DNA from: Rachicladosporium sp. CCFEE 5018
Taxonomy: Eukaryota; Ascomycota; Dothideomycetes; Cladosporiales; Cladosporiaceae
Direction: 5' to 3'
NCBI GenBank assembly: GCA_002077045.2
Contig: KZ111149.1
Location: 453,574 to 517,573, forward strand
DNA: 64,000 nucleotides
Part shown: positions 31,585 through 41,074 of the stretch, piece by piece
Position numbering within the stretch: position 1 is the first letter of the stretch
Layout of the letters: every line of letters begins with the position of its first letter
Notes under the pieces: generated by a model
What the model saw: only the letters and a program-made list of their open reading frames with translations
Databases searched by the model: none
Told to the model about the DNA's origin: nothing
Program-made: the position numbers and the translations under genes

Positions 31585-33355
31585 GAAAGTAGGGTCATTC
31601 ATGTGCTCCTACAACGCTGTGAATGGCATTCCGTCTTGCGCAAATGCATACTTCATGAAGACTATCCTACGTGAGCACTGGGGCTGGACTTCGGACAACA
31701 ACTTCATCACCTCCGACTGCAATGCCGTTGGGCAGATGGTGGGCAACCACAATTACACTACTACGACTGCGGCTGCTGAGGGCATCTCGCTCACGGCAGG
31801 CATGGACAGTGCGTGTATTGTGGCTAATACTGGTGCCGGTAACATTGTTGACACCCAGGGTGCTTACTACGATGGCTATGCCACTGAGGAAGTCATTACT
31901 ACTGCGCTTGTTAGGCAATATGAGGCGCTCATCATCGCTGGATACTTTGACTCCGCGGCTTCTCAGCCGTACCGATCGATTGGGTGGTCTGCGGTCGATA
32001 CTCCGTCGTCGCAGCAGCTTGCGAAGACTGCTGCGACCGCGGGTATGACTCTGCTAAAGAACGATGGCGCGTTGCCCATTGCCCTGAAAGGCAAGAAGGT
32101 GGCTCTGATCGGCATGTGGGCGAACGGTAAGCATGGATCTGCTCCAAAAATCTTTGGACTCTCACTGACACCTTGCTCAGGCACCACCAACCTTCAAGGC
32201 GGCTACAGCGGCCCAGCCCCATACATCCATAACGCAGTGTACGCCGCCAAAGCTCTCGGTCTGCAGTACACCTACGCCAACGGCCCAACAAATCAATCCG
32301 TCCTCTCCGCGAACTATTCCAGCGCCGCCCTCGCCGCTGCCTCCTCAGCCGACGTGATCCTCTACTTCGGCGGCATAGACTGGTCCGTCGAAGCTGAAGC
32401 AATGGATCGCTACCAGATCTCCTGGCCGCAAGCGCAGCTAGACCTCCTCACCCAGCTCTCCAGCCTTGGCAAACCAGTGATCGTAGCCCAGCTCGGCTCC
32501 ATGCTCGATGCCACGCCTCTGCTGAACAACAAGGCCATCAACGCCCTCCTCTGGGCCGGCTACCCAGGCCAAGACGGCGGCGTTGCTGCCTTCGAAATTT
32601 TGACCGGTGTAACAGCACCAGCTGGCCGTCTGCCCGTGACAATGTACCCAGCCGACTACGTAAACCAAGTCCCCATGTCCAACATGTCGCTGCGCTCCGG
32701 CCCTGGGAATCCGGGCAGGACTTACAAATGGTACTCCGGCGGCGTGCTTCCCTTCGCCTACGGCCTGCACTACACCTCTTTCCGCGCCTCATTCGCTGTC
32801 TCCGCCCCAGCGCCCTGGAACTACGGGCACCATGGCTGGAAGAAGAATTACCATGGCCCTACTACCTGCAAGCAACAAGGAAGCTATAACATCCAGGACC
32901 TACTCTCGGGTTGCGACGAAGCACACCCAGACCTCTGTCCCTTCCCCTCAGCCGCCATCTCCGTGCGCAACACAGGCCGCAAAGTAACATCCGACTACAG
33001 CGCCGTGCTTTTTGTGCGCACCTCGAATGCCGGACCAGCGCCATACCCGCTCAAAGAGCTCGTCTCCTACACGCGCTTTGCGGCTATCGCTCCTGGTCGT
33101 GTCGCCTCAGCCAACTTGAATATCGCGCTCGGTGCTCTGGCGAGGAGAGACGAGCAAGGAAACTCGATTCTGTACCCGGGGAAATACGAGTTCTTGCTTG
33201 ATGTACCTACGCAGGCAACGCTGAGCTTTACTTTGACGGGGAAGCAGGTTGTTTTGGACTTGTGGCCGCAACCGCCGGCGAATCAGACGTATGAGGCTGC
33301 GATTAATTGCCCGGATTACGGCAACTGCCCTCAGCTGGGTCAGCCGGTGGCTTGA
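31583..33355 (+). pseudogene. 5'-truncated GH3 beta-xylosidase
   Basis: The frame opens after a TAG at 31562-31564, and family-like sequence starts at 31583 with AKVGSFMCSYNAVNGIPSC. It runs through SDCNAVGQM (the Asp of the SD pair is the expected nucleophile), then a GMTLLKNDGALPI motif, GYPGQDGGVAAFEILTG, and a fibronectin-III-like end. One in-frame 54-nt intron lies at 32127-32180. About 566 residues remain after splicing, against about 770-800 in fungal exo-1,4-beta-xylosidases. The signal peptide and most of the N-terminal barrel are gone. The remaining frame is undamaged, so the truncation is recent or the remnant is tolerated. Translation from the ATG at 31601 would give an unfolded barrel. 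Confidence 0.8.
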
Positions 33356-33529
33356 AGGGTCATTGGTAATTTGGCACGACAGTTTACATGACACGAAGCC
33401 ATGATCTGAGCTGAATCGCATCACGAAACGCAAGGAGATAGCTAGTATCGAGTAGCAAAGCATACCATAGTAATGCAGAGCTCTAACTATGCCTATTTTT
33501 AAAACGCTAGCGAGTCCTGAGAAAACACA

Positions 33530-34296
33530 TCACCTCCCAGCAGGTCTCTTGGCTTCGTCCTTCGTCCCCTCCGGCCAACAAATCATCACAGGCATCTCCT
33601 CCTCCTCGTCATCCCAAGACGTCCGTCTTAGCACGCCCATTTCCTCGAACCCGAGTTTCTGATAAACAGGCACGCCCTCACTGCTCGCTTCTAAGTAAGC
33701 TGGAATGCCCAGCTCGCGGCATCTGTCGAGTCCCCGCTGAACACACATCGTGCCAACGCCTTGCTTACGCCACTTAGGTGCGACGCAGAGGTACATGAGC
33801 AAGCCGTAGGGCTTGCCTGCCATCCAATGGACACGCTGTTCGTGCTGTATTACGAAATCAGCATGGGTACGGCGTTCAGAATTGGCGTCAGAAGTTCGCA
33901 GCTTACCACAGGTCTTCGTAGTTTTAGTAGCTTCTCCCTACCTGCGTGGTCCTCCACCCACTCCGCACTAAGCAAACAGTGGATCTTCTCATACTCCTCT
34001 CGGCTCCTCTCTCGTGAGTAGATGAACCACTCCGCAGCTGCCAAAATTTCCTGTTCTCCAGTAGTCGGATCGGTATGCACGCATTTCAGCATCACAGGGC
34101 CAGGAAATTTCGACGCGTGATCTCGACATGCGTGTAAGTGGCGAGCTGTTGCTGCTTCGAGGACACCGGGGACGAGGGGATCGCCTGTGTTGAGTAGCTC
34201 TGTTGGGTGGCCTTTGAAGGAGTATACGATGAGGGATGTGAGAGCTGGGAAGTCCGCCTCGCTTGCGGGGAGTACTTGAAAGGGTGAAGGTGCCAT
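33530..34296 (-). CDS. GNAT-family N-acetyltransferase
   Basis: Two exons, 33907-34296 and 33530-33844, with a 62-nt intron (GTAAGC...TACAG), give 234 residues. The N-terminal strand-helix reads PASEADFPALTSLIVYSF. The acetyl-CoA site is in exon 2: LLMYLCVAPKWRKQGVGTMC, with the R/QxxGxG/A P-loop as RKQGVG. It is followed by LGIPAYLEASSEGVPVYQKLGF, the typical motif B/C end. Fungal genomes hold many such proteins; the substrate cannot be told. Without splicing, each exon looks like an independent short frame. Confidence 0.85.
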
Positions 34297-34871
34297 CGTG
34301 GAAGGATGCTACGTAGTCAAGTGAAAAGAAGTGGACAGAGCACTGACCGATCGATCGAGGTGGTAAGGGACAGGAGAACGATGGAATTGACAACAAGGTA
34401 TTCTTTCACTGCTATCTGCCTGAGCTGGAGTCATAGTGAGCGAGCCGGACTTAGCTTGACCAACTACGCTCGTGCTGTGAGAGACACTTGGACATGAAGC
34501 TTGCGAATTCTCGGCGATATCAAAGGAAGTGTGAGTCCCAGAAAAATGAGCGCGACGCATCTCGCCGTGGGTGTGAAATTCTCTAGCTAGGAGCTTCAGG
34601 ACATTTCCGCGGTGAGAAGAAAGTGTTCGCGTGATCACGAGCCATCAGTACCGGCAAATTGACCCCTTGCCAATGCGGAGAGCATGAAGGCAGGCCGATC
34701 GCGGGGGCTAGGCAAGCTCACTAGCGAACTTTTGCGTCACTCGGAGTGAAGTAAGACCTCTCACACCGCGAACTTTGCGTGCACCACCCTGGATACTTGA
34801 CTCATATTGCGCTCCATAAAAACCCCGAACGAAGTACTTGCCTCCTACATACCATATCAAACACCGCGATC
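34297..34871. other. Divergent promoter region
   Basis: 575 bases between the divergent acetyltransferase and homocitrate synthase genes. A CCATAAAAACCCC sequence near 34812-34824 may be a TATA-like element for the latter. No gene was seen. Confidence 0.4.
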
Positions 34872-36463
34872 ATGTGTCCAGCACCAGACGAAGAGACCAA
34901 TGGTCACGCGAACGGCAACGGAGTCACCAATGGCACGAACGGCACCACCAACGGCGTGAACGGAGACCACAAAGACTTCAAGTATGAGGACTGAATTCGA
35001 TTACGAGATCACCCTATTAACAATCCCTCCAGGGCCTTCGACACCAACGTCGCCCCCAAGGTCAAGTCCAGCAACCCCTACGCCCCCGTCGGCGACTTCC
35101 TCAGCAATGTCTCCAAGTTCAAGATCATCGAGTCGACACTCCGAGAAGGCGAGCAATTCGCAAACGCCTTCTTCGACACCGAAACCAAGATCAAGATCGC
35201 CCGCGCGCTAGACGACTTCGGCGTCGACTACATTGAGCTCACCTCTCCCGCAGCATCCGAGCAATCGCGACTCGATTGCGAGGCGATATGCAAGCTCGGA
35301 TTGAAGGCCAAGATCCTGACGCACGTGCGATGTAACATGAGCGATGCCAAGATGGCTGTGGCGACGGGTGTGGACGGTGTGGACGTGGTTATTGGAACGA
35401 GCAGTCATTTGATGGAGCATAGTCACGGGAAGGATATTACGTATATCAAGAACACGGCTATTGAGGTGATTCAGTATGTTAAGAGTTGTGGGAAGGAGAT
35501 CCGGTTTAGCTCGGAAGATTCGTTTAGGAGTGATTTGGTGGACCTTCTTACGCTCTACAGTGCGGTGGACAAGGTTGGTGTGCACAGGGTTGGTATCGCG
35601 GACACTGTTGGGTGAGTAGCTTGGAGTTTGAAATGCTGGAGGGAGCTGGAGCTAACATGCATGATAGCTGCGCAACACCACGACAGGTCTACGATCTGGT
35701 GCGAACACTGCGCGGTGTCGTCAGCTGCGACATTGAGACTCACTTCCACAACGACACCGGCTGCGCAATCGCAAACGCATACTGCGCACTTGAGGCAGGT
35801 GCGACCCACATCGACACATCTGTCATCGGCATCGGCGAGCGAAATGGCATCACGCCCCTCGGTGGCCTCATGGCTCGCATGATCGTCGCTGATCGCGAGT
35901 ACGTCCGTGGCAAGTACAAGCTCGAGAAGCTCAAGGAGATTGAGGACCTCGTCGCTGAGGCGTTCGAGATCAATATCCCCTTCAACAACTACATCACCGG
36001 CTTCTGCGCTTTCACACACAAGGCTGGCATCCACGCCAAGGCTATCCTGAATAACCCGTCGACATACGAGATCATCACACCCTCCGACTTCGGCATGAGC
36101 AGATACGTCCACTTCGCCTCCCGCCTGACGGGCTGGAACGCGATCAAGTCCCGCGCCGAGCAACTCGGCCTCGGCATGACAGAAGCGCAGATCAAGGCCG
36201 TCACACTCAAGATCAAAGCCATGGCTGATGTACGACCACTCGCTATCGACGACGCCGACAGCATCATCCGCAACTTCCACTTCAATTTGTCGGCGGACAA
36301 GGAGAAGGAGCTCCTCCCGCTGAGTGACAAGGAGAAGAAGATCTTCCAGCAGAAGGAGCGGGAGCTGGCGCAGAAGAAGGAGAAGAGAGCTATTGATGAG
36401 CAGGCTGATGCTGAGGCTGAGGTGCCTGTGGCTAAGAAGCAGAGGACCGTTGAGGTCTCGTAG
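34872..36463 (+). CDS. hcs: Homocitrate synthase (lysine biosynthesis)
   Basis: Three exons, 34872-34981, 35033-35611 and 35668-36463, with introns of 51 and 56 nt, give 494 residues. The N-terminus is an Asn/Gly repeat (NGTNGTTNGVNG). The catalytic barrel starts with KFKIIESTLREGEQFANAFF, the DRE-TIM metallolyase signature 1 in its homocitrate-synthase form. It continues with THVRCNMSDAK, HRVGIADTVG and ETHFHNDTGCAIANAY, then GGLMARM and CAFTHKAGIHAKAI. The C-terminus is Lys/Glu-rich with a basic KKQRT motif. The enzyme condenses acetyl-CoA and 2-oxoglutarate, the first step of the fungal alpha-aminoadipate pathway, and is feedback-inhibited by lysine. Confidence 0.95.
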
Positions 36464-36884
36464 AGAGCGGTGTTCGTGGTATGAAGAGAACGTAGAAGTA
36501 GGCAGGCGAGGCTTGTCGACCACAAGCATGCAACTGGCGTAAGGCGTTTTAGACTTTAGCGGGTACGCTGGCTGGGTACTGGCGACTTGAGGGCATTGCG
36601 TTGCCGACGATAAGCCAAAAGTTTATAGCGTCTACAATGTGATTGTGCAGACTCTACTTGATACTGGTCCACTCAATCTCGCTGGTAACATCAGGGAGCT
36701 TGTCGCTGTCAAAGACATTGGATCCGTTTGCTTGATATGCAGTACCTCCGAGAGTAACATATATCTTGGGGGGTCTCGGATGACCCATTCGAGTAATTCC
36801 GCGATGTCCGACCTCCGCGATCTGAGATATAGCATTGGACGGCATTATTGCATCGCACGGCGAACATAACCTGCTTCACCAGTC
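36464..36884. other. Intergenic, no gene seen
   Basis: 421 bases between homocitrate synthase and the mitoribosomal gene. It holds the terminator of the first and the promoter of the second; nothing else was recognised. Confidence 0.4.
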
Positions 36885-38360
36885 ATGTCTCGATCAATCT
36901 GCTCCCGCTGCCTATCCCAGCAGATCCCCTCTCCGCGCCTCTTCCCTATCCCCTTCGCCCAAGCCGCAGCATTCTCCACCACCCCCCCCAACTCCGCCGC
37001 CGCAAAGAAGAAAGTCGTCACGAAACCCGGCGCGCGTCAAGGTACCACCCTCCGCCTCTCCAAAAACAAGCGAGAAGCCGGTGGTCGACCTCCCGCGCCC
37101 GGCGAACGGAAAGCGTCGCGCAAGAAACTCAGTCTCAGTAATCCCAATGCGCTCGAAGTTCAAGGCCTGCAGGATCTCACGAAAGCATATGCCACGAGCG
37201 AGAGGTTAGCGGAGGTAGAGGGGCGGGTGTTGGGATTGCAGGAGCAAAGTGTGGAGGCGCTGAAGGCGTTGGAGGCATTCAAACATACGCAGGGGTGGAG
37301 GTATTTTCGGAAACCTGCTACGCTTGTGAGGAGGGAGACTGTGGAGTTGGCGAGGGCGATGGAGGAGGCTGAAGGAAGCGCGGAGAGAGCGAAGAGGTGG
37401 ATGTTGTGTGGGGAGCAGGGGAGTGGGAAGAGTGTGTTGCAGCTTCAGGCTATGGTGTTAGCGCAGCAGAAGGGTTGGGTGGTTGTGCATTTACCGGATG
37501 GTGAGTCGCGCTCACGCCCGCTTGAGTAACAATACACGTACTCACATCATCATCATCTAGCACAAGACATAGCCATCGGCCACTCCAGCTACGCACCCTC
37601 CGGCGACGGCAAGACCTACATCCAACCCCACTACACCGCCGCCCTCCTCTCCAGAATCGCCGCAGCAAACCAGGAAGTCCTCTCCAAGCTCGAACTCTCT
37701 CAAACCCATGACCTCCCAATTCCCGTCCAATCCAACATCTCACTCTCCCGCTTTGCCGAGCTCGGAGCTCGAGACCCCGAAATCGCCTGGCCAATCTACC
37801 GCGCTCTCATGAGTGAGCTCACAACCCCTTCCGCCACTCGTCCACCACTGCTCTTCACAATGGACGCCATAGACCACATCATGCGACCCTCTGGCTACCT
37901 GGACGGCGATGCGAAGCCACTGCATTCGCACGATTTGGCGATAGTATCACACTACCTCTCTTTCCTGAACGGCTCCTCGCCACTCCCCAACGGCGGCATG
38001 ATCTCAGCCTCCACTACCGCGTCCAACCGCCCCAAATCGCCAACGCTCTCGCACATCCTTGCGACGCACACAAAGCCGCAGCAATGGGATCCGCATCACG
38101 GCTACACCACATCCCAAACTTCTACATGGGATCCTTACGCACCTTTCGATCAGAGGGTTGCCGACTCGCTGGCTGGCGTCGAGGTGAAGGAGATCAAGGG
38201 ACTGAGTAAGGAAGAGGCGAAAGGCGTGATGGAGTTCTATGCGCTTAGTGGGATGTTGAGAGGTGAGGTTACGGAGAGGCTGGTAGGGGAGAAGTGGACG
38301 TTGAGTGGAGGGGGAGTGTTTGGGGAGTTGGAGAGAGGGAGCGTGGGGATGAGGGTGTAG
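36885..38360 (+). CDS. RSM23: Mitochondrial small-subunit ribosomal protein mS29 (DAP3/Rsm23)
   Basis: Two exons, 36885-37500 and 37561-38360, with a 60-nt intron (GTGAGT...TCTAG), give 471 residues. A mitochondrial presequence is likely at the N-terminus (basic, Ser/Arg-rich, no acids in the first 45 residues). The P-loop is at about residue 178, CGEQGSGKSVLQLQAM, and VVVHLPD follows as the next strand. Exon 2 has RPPLLFTMDAIDHIM, with the Walker-B-like acid, and a C-terminal FYALSGMLRGEVTE helix. mS29 is the GTP-binding protein of the mitoribosome small-subunit head. Length and motif order fit the family. Confidence 0.88.
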
Positions 38361-38426
38361 TGTATAGTATATGTAGTATATCGTTGCATCTTACAGGCAT
38401 AGCCATGTACCGCTACCAAGTGGCAC

Positions 38427-39664
38427 TTATTGTACTCGCTTCACGATTAGGTCTGCCTTTGCATCGCTCGAGTCTAGTGCGAAGAAGCCGCCGCACTCGG
38501 CTTTTTTCGCCCACTTGTTACTTTCGTATGGCGCTGTGAAGATAGACATCCGTAGCACTTCGTCTCCGCTGTCCGCACTGGCACTGTGCGTCCACGTCCA
38601 GCGCCCAAACGACCAGTTCAGAATGTAGTATGCCGGCCCTTGCACCACGCCGTTCACTGGCGTCCCATCCGCAGACTTTGGACTTTGACTCGAGCGAATG
38701 ATCGCTTTGATACGGTAGATCTCGTCCTTTGGCGCGGACTTCAAGAGTGTTTCCAGCTTCGTCAGGTCAACACTTGCGTCCTTAGTTCCCGAGGACAATG
38801 TGACGGAGAGGCACTCGATCTCAGAAGTATGACTATGGTCATGTCCATGCGCGTGATCATGACTGTGCCCGTGTTTTTGCGGCTTCGTCAGCCAGGCTTT
38901 CGCCATCGTAGCATCGAAGCCAAAGAGCAGCTCCTTGCTGATCCATCCTTTGTCAGATTTGACTTGCGGCGTATCGACATCCAGATCCCCGAGCTTATCG
39001 AGGAAGAGATCGAAGCCTCGTTCTGATAGAGCCTCCCATTTGTTGATCACGATTAAGTCCGTTTGCTGGGCTTGTAGTTTCGCAGTATGGCTGAGGTCTT
39101 TGTAACCGCCCCTAGCACACGTCAGCATCCCCTCCGACCCATGAGAACAACGCAATCGTACTTACCAATTCTCAGCATCAACAACGCTCACCACGCCATC
39201 CAATTCGAACCTCCCCGTTGCCCTGCCAATGCGATTCACCTCCAACGCGAGCTTCAATGGCTCAGCACTGCCACTCGTCTCGATCACGATTCGATCCGGG
39301 TGGCAGTCCTCGTCTAGCTTGATCAACGCGCCTTCAATCTGACCTATATTCGTGCAGCAGAGGCAGGAGCCGAATTCGTCACCTAACTCTGCAGAACCGG
39401 CGAGGGAGTCTGGGCCGCAAGCAGGGAGTCGACTTCAACGGTGCCGATCTCGGATTTGATGCTGATAGAGATTTATAAGAGAGTGACAAAGCGCGATGAA
39501 AAGTTCAGAGTGCGCTACACTTACAGTGCGAGTGTATACCCAGGGTTTTCAGCACGAAGTTGAGGGAGAAGCTTGACGAGAAGTGTAGTCTTGCCTGAGC
39601 CGACGAAGCCAGTGATGATTGTTATTGGTAGACGACCTGGCTTAGCTGGCGAGGCGGTGGTCAT
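38427..39664 (-). pseudogene. CobW-family GTPase, left copy, frameshifted
   Basis: Three exons: 39525-39664, 39166-39461 and 38427-39111. Exon 1 has the Walker A motif ITGFVGSGKTTLL. Exon 3 has TDLIVINKWEALSE (NKxD-like), a metal-binding GHSHDHAHGHDHSH run and the CobW C-terminal domain with YILNWSFGRWTW. Exon 2 is 296 nt here but 297 nt in the right copy. One A is missing near 39411-39413, so the frame reaches TAG at 39383-39385 before the CLCC metal motif. Intact, the protein would have 373 residues and act as a GTP-driven metal (zinc) chaperone. Either this copy is dead or the base is an assembly error. Confidence 0.75.
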
Positions 39665-40177
39665 CGTCGCCTGCGAATGCCGATCGATGTTGCGGAAGTC
39701 ATTGCATTGAAGTCAATGGCACATTGCCTGAGCTCGGCTTCATTTTCGGCCATTGGACGTCAACCGACCTGCGTGCTGTGACCTCCTACATGTACCCAGT
39801 CTGACCTCACGAGCGTCTAGCTCCTGTTGACAGAGCGTACTAGTCCCACGCATACAGCTCTGTCTATCTCAGCTCCCATGCTCATGCACAACAAACTGCA
39901 TTTACCCAATTCCCATGTCGATTTGCTACGCGTCTGCGACATGATGTAGCTCCACCTAAACGACGTCTGCCAAGTAAACATCCCACTATGCTGTCCCGCC
40001 ATGGCACAGGTGCTGCAACTTGGAAGGGGCGTAGCACATGCAGGCACAGGCTCGTCTAGTGGGTTTCATGAGACAGGTAGGCACACGAGCAAGCTTCTAT
40101 TCATACGTCTCATCCTTAACCTCACTTCCTTCCACTCAACTCACTGTCAAACACTCCAACCGAAGACAACAACAATC
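39665..40177. promoter_or_regulatory. Shared divergent promoter with a conserved block (39871-40050)
   Basis: 513 bases between the divergent CobW and small hydrophilic genes. Compared with the right copy (56711-57224), about 39700-39870 is largely unalike, but 39871-40050 is strongly conserved, including a CTGCATTTACCCAAT stretch and a TAGCTCCACCTAAACGACGT stretch. The constrained half probably carries promoter elements of one or both genes. Confidence 0.5.
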
Positions 40178-40748
40178 ATGGATTTCATCAACAAGGCAAT
40201 GGGTGGCCAGGGCGGCAACAACCAGCAGCAAGGCGAGAACAACATGCCGCAGCAGGGCTCTGGCGAGCAGCAGGGCCAGTCCAGCGGTGGCGGTGGGGGT
40301 TTCCTCGGTGGACTCGGTACTACCTCCCAAGATCGACTGCTCTCCATAACCCGCACTGACGATCGTCGAAGGCAACAAGCTCAACGGCGCCGCCGGCGGA
40401 GGTCCCGAGAGCGAGAAGAACGAGGATTACCTTGACAAGGGTACGCATAACTCAAAGACACTCTATTAAATCAGCCCTCAGACGTGAGCACATCACTGAC
40501 ATACCCGTCAAGGCATCGACATGGTCCAAGGCAAGTTCATGGGCGGTGGAGACCAGTCCAACGAGTCTGCCGTTGAGCAGGCAAAGGACGAGCAGATCTC
40601 CGACTTCATTAGGTACGCATGCTCCGTCGAGCGCTGTGCAGACCGGCGAAGATACTGACTAGGGCACAGGGGCCAGTACAAGAGCGTATCTGGCAGCGAC
40701 ATGCCGATCAAGGATAAGCCGACGAGCTTGGACAGGAACGTGGACTAG
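40178..40748 (+). CDS. Small hydrophilic fungal protein, left copy
   Basis: Four exons in phase: 40178-40316, 40372-40440, 40513-40612 and 40670-40748, giving 128 residues. The N-terminus is Gln/Asn/Gly-rich (MDFINKAMGGQGGNNQQQ) and ends in a Gly run. The C-terminal half is the conserved part: GGGPESEKNEDYLDKG, then QSNESAVEQAKDEQISDFIR and YKSVSGSDMPIKDK. This architecture is found in many ascomycete proteins of 90-130 residues, often annotated as stress- or DNA-damage-responsive, without proven function. No signal peptide or membrane segment. An in-frame ATG at 40001 would add 59 residues, but the right copy does not keep that frame, so 40178 is preferred. Confidence 0.8.
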
Positions 40749-41074
40749 ATCTGCGCGTATGCGAGGAAGGGAGATGAACATGTGGAGAACGCGGAACGTG
40801 ACAGGAATGCACAAAGCGGTCAACAAGAGAGGTCCGCAGTAGAGATCATAAAATTTGCTACTATACCGTGCTCCAGTGCTCCAGGCTATCCACGACAGCC
40901 ACGCAGTAAGCATGGGTGCCCCCCTGATCAAGCGTCTATCCCGTACACCCCCACTGTGTGATGCACTCGTGGCAACCTACTTCGACGCAGCTCAAGCACC
41001 TCCCCAGCCCTTCAACGAGCCTTCCTGTCACCACACGGGCTAACCTCAAATCACTTCATATTTCCCAGACCCAA
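40749..41074. other. Convergent 3' intergenic region
   Basis: 326 bases between the converging small hydrophilic and ornithine aminotransferase genes. No gene. The matching region of the right copy (57794-58119) is also 326 bases and clearly alike. Confidence 0.5.

Noticed and set aside
35555..36529. 324-codon antisense frame over homocitrate synthase
   Set aside because: A shadow of codon bias in a highly expressed conserved gene; the sense protein is beyond doubt.
40001..40177. 59-residue N-terminal extension of the small hydrophilic protein
   Set aside because: It is in frame on the left only; the right copy breaks the frame, so it is probably leader sequence.
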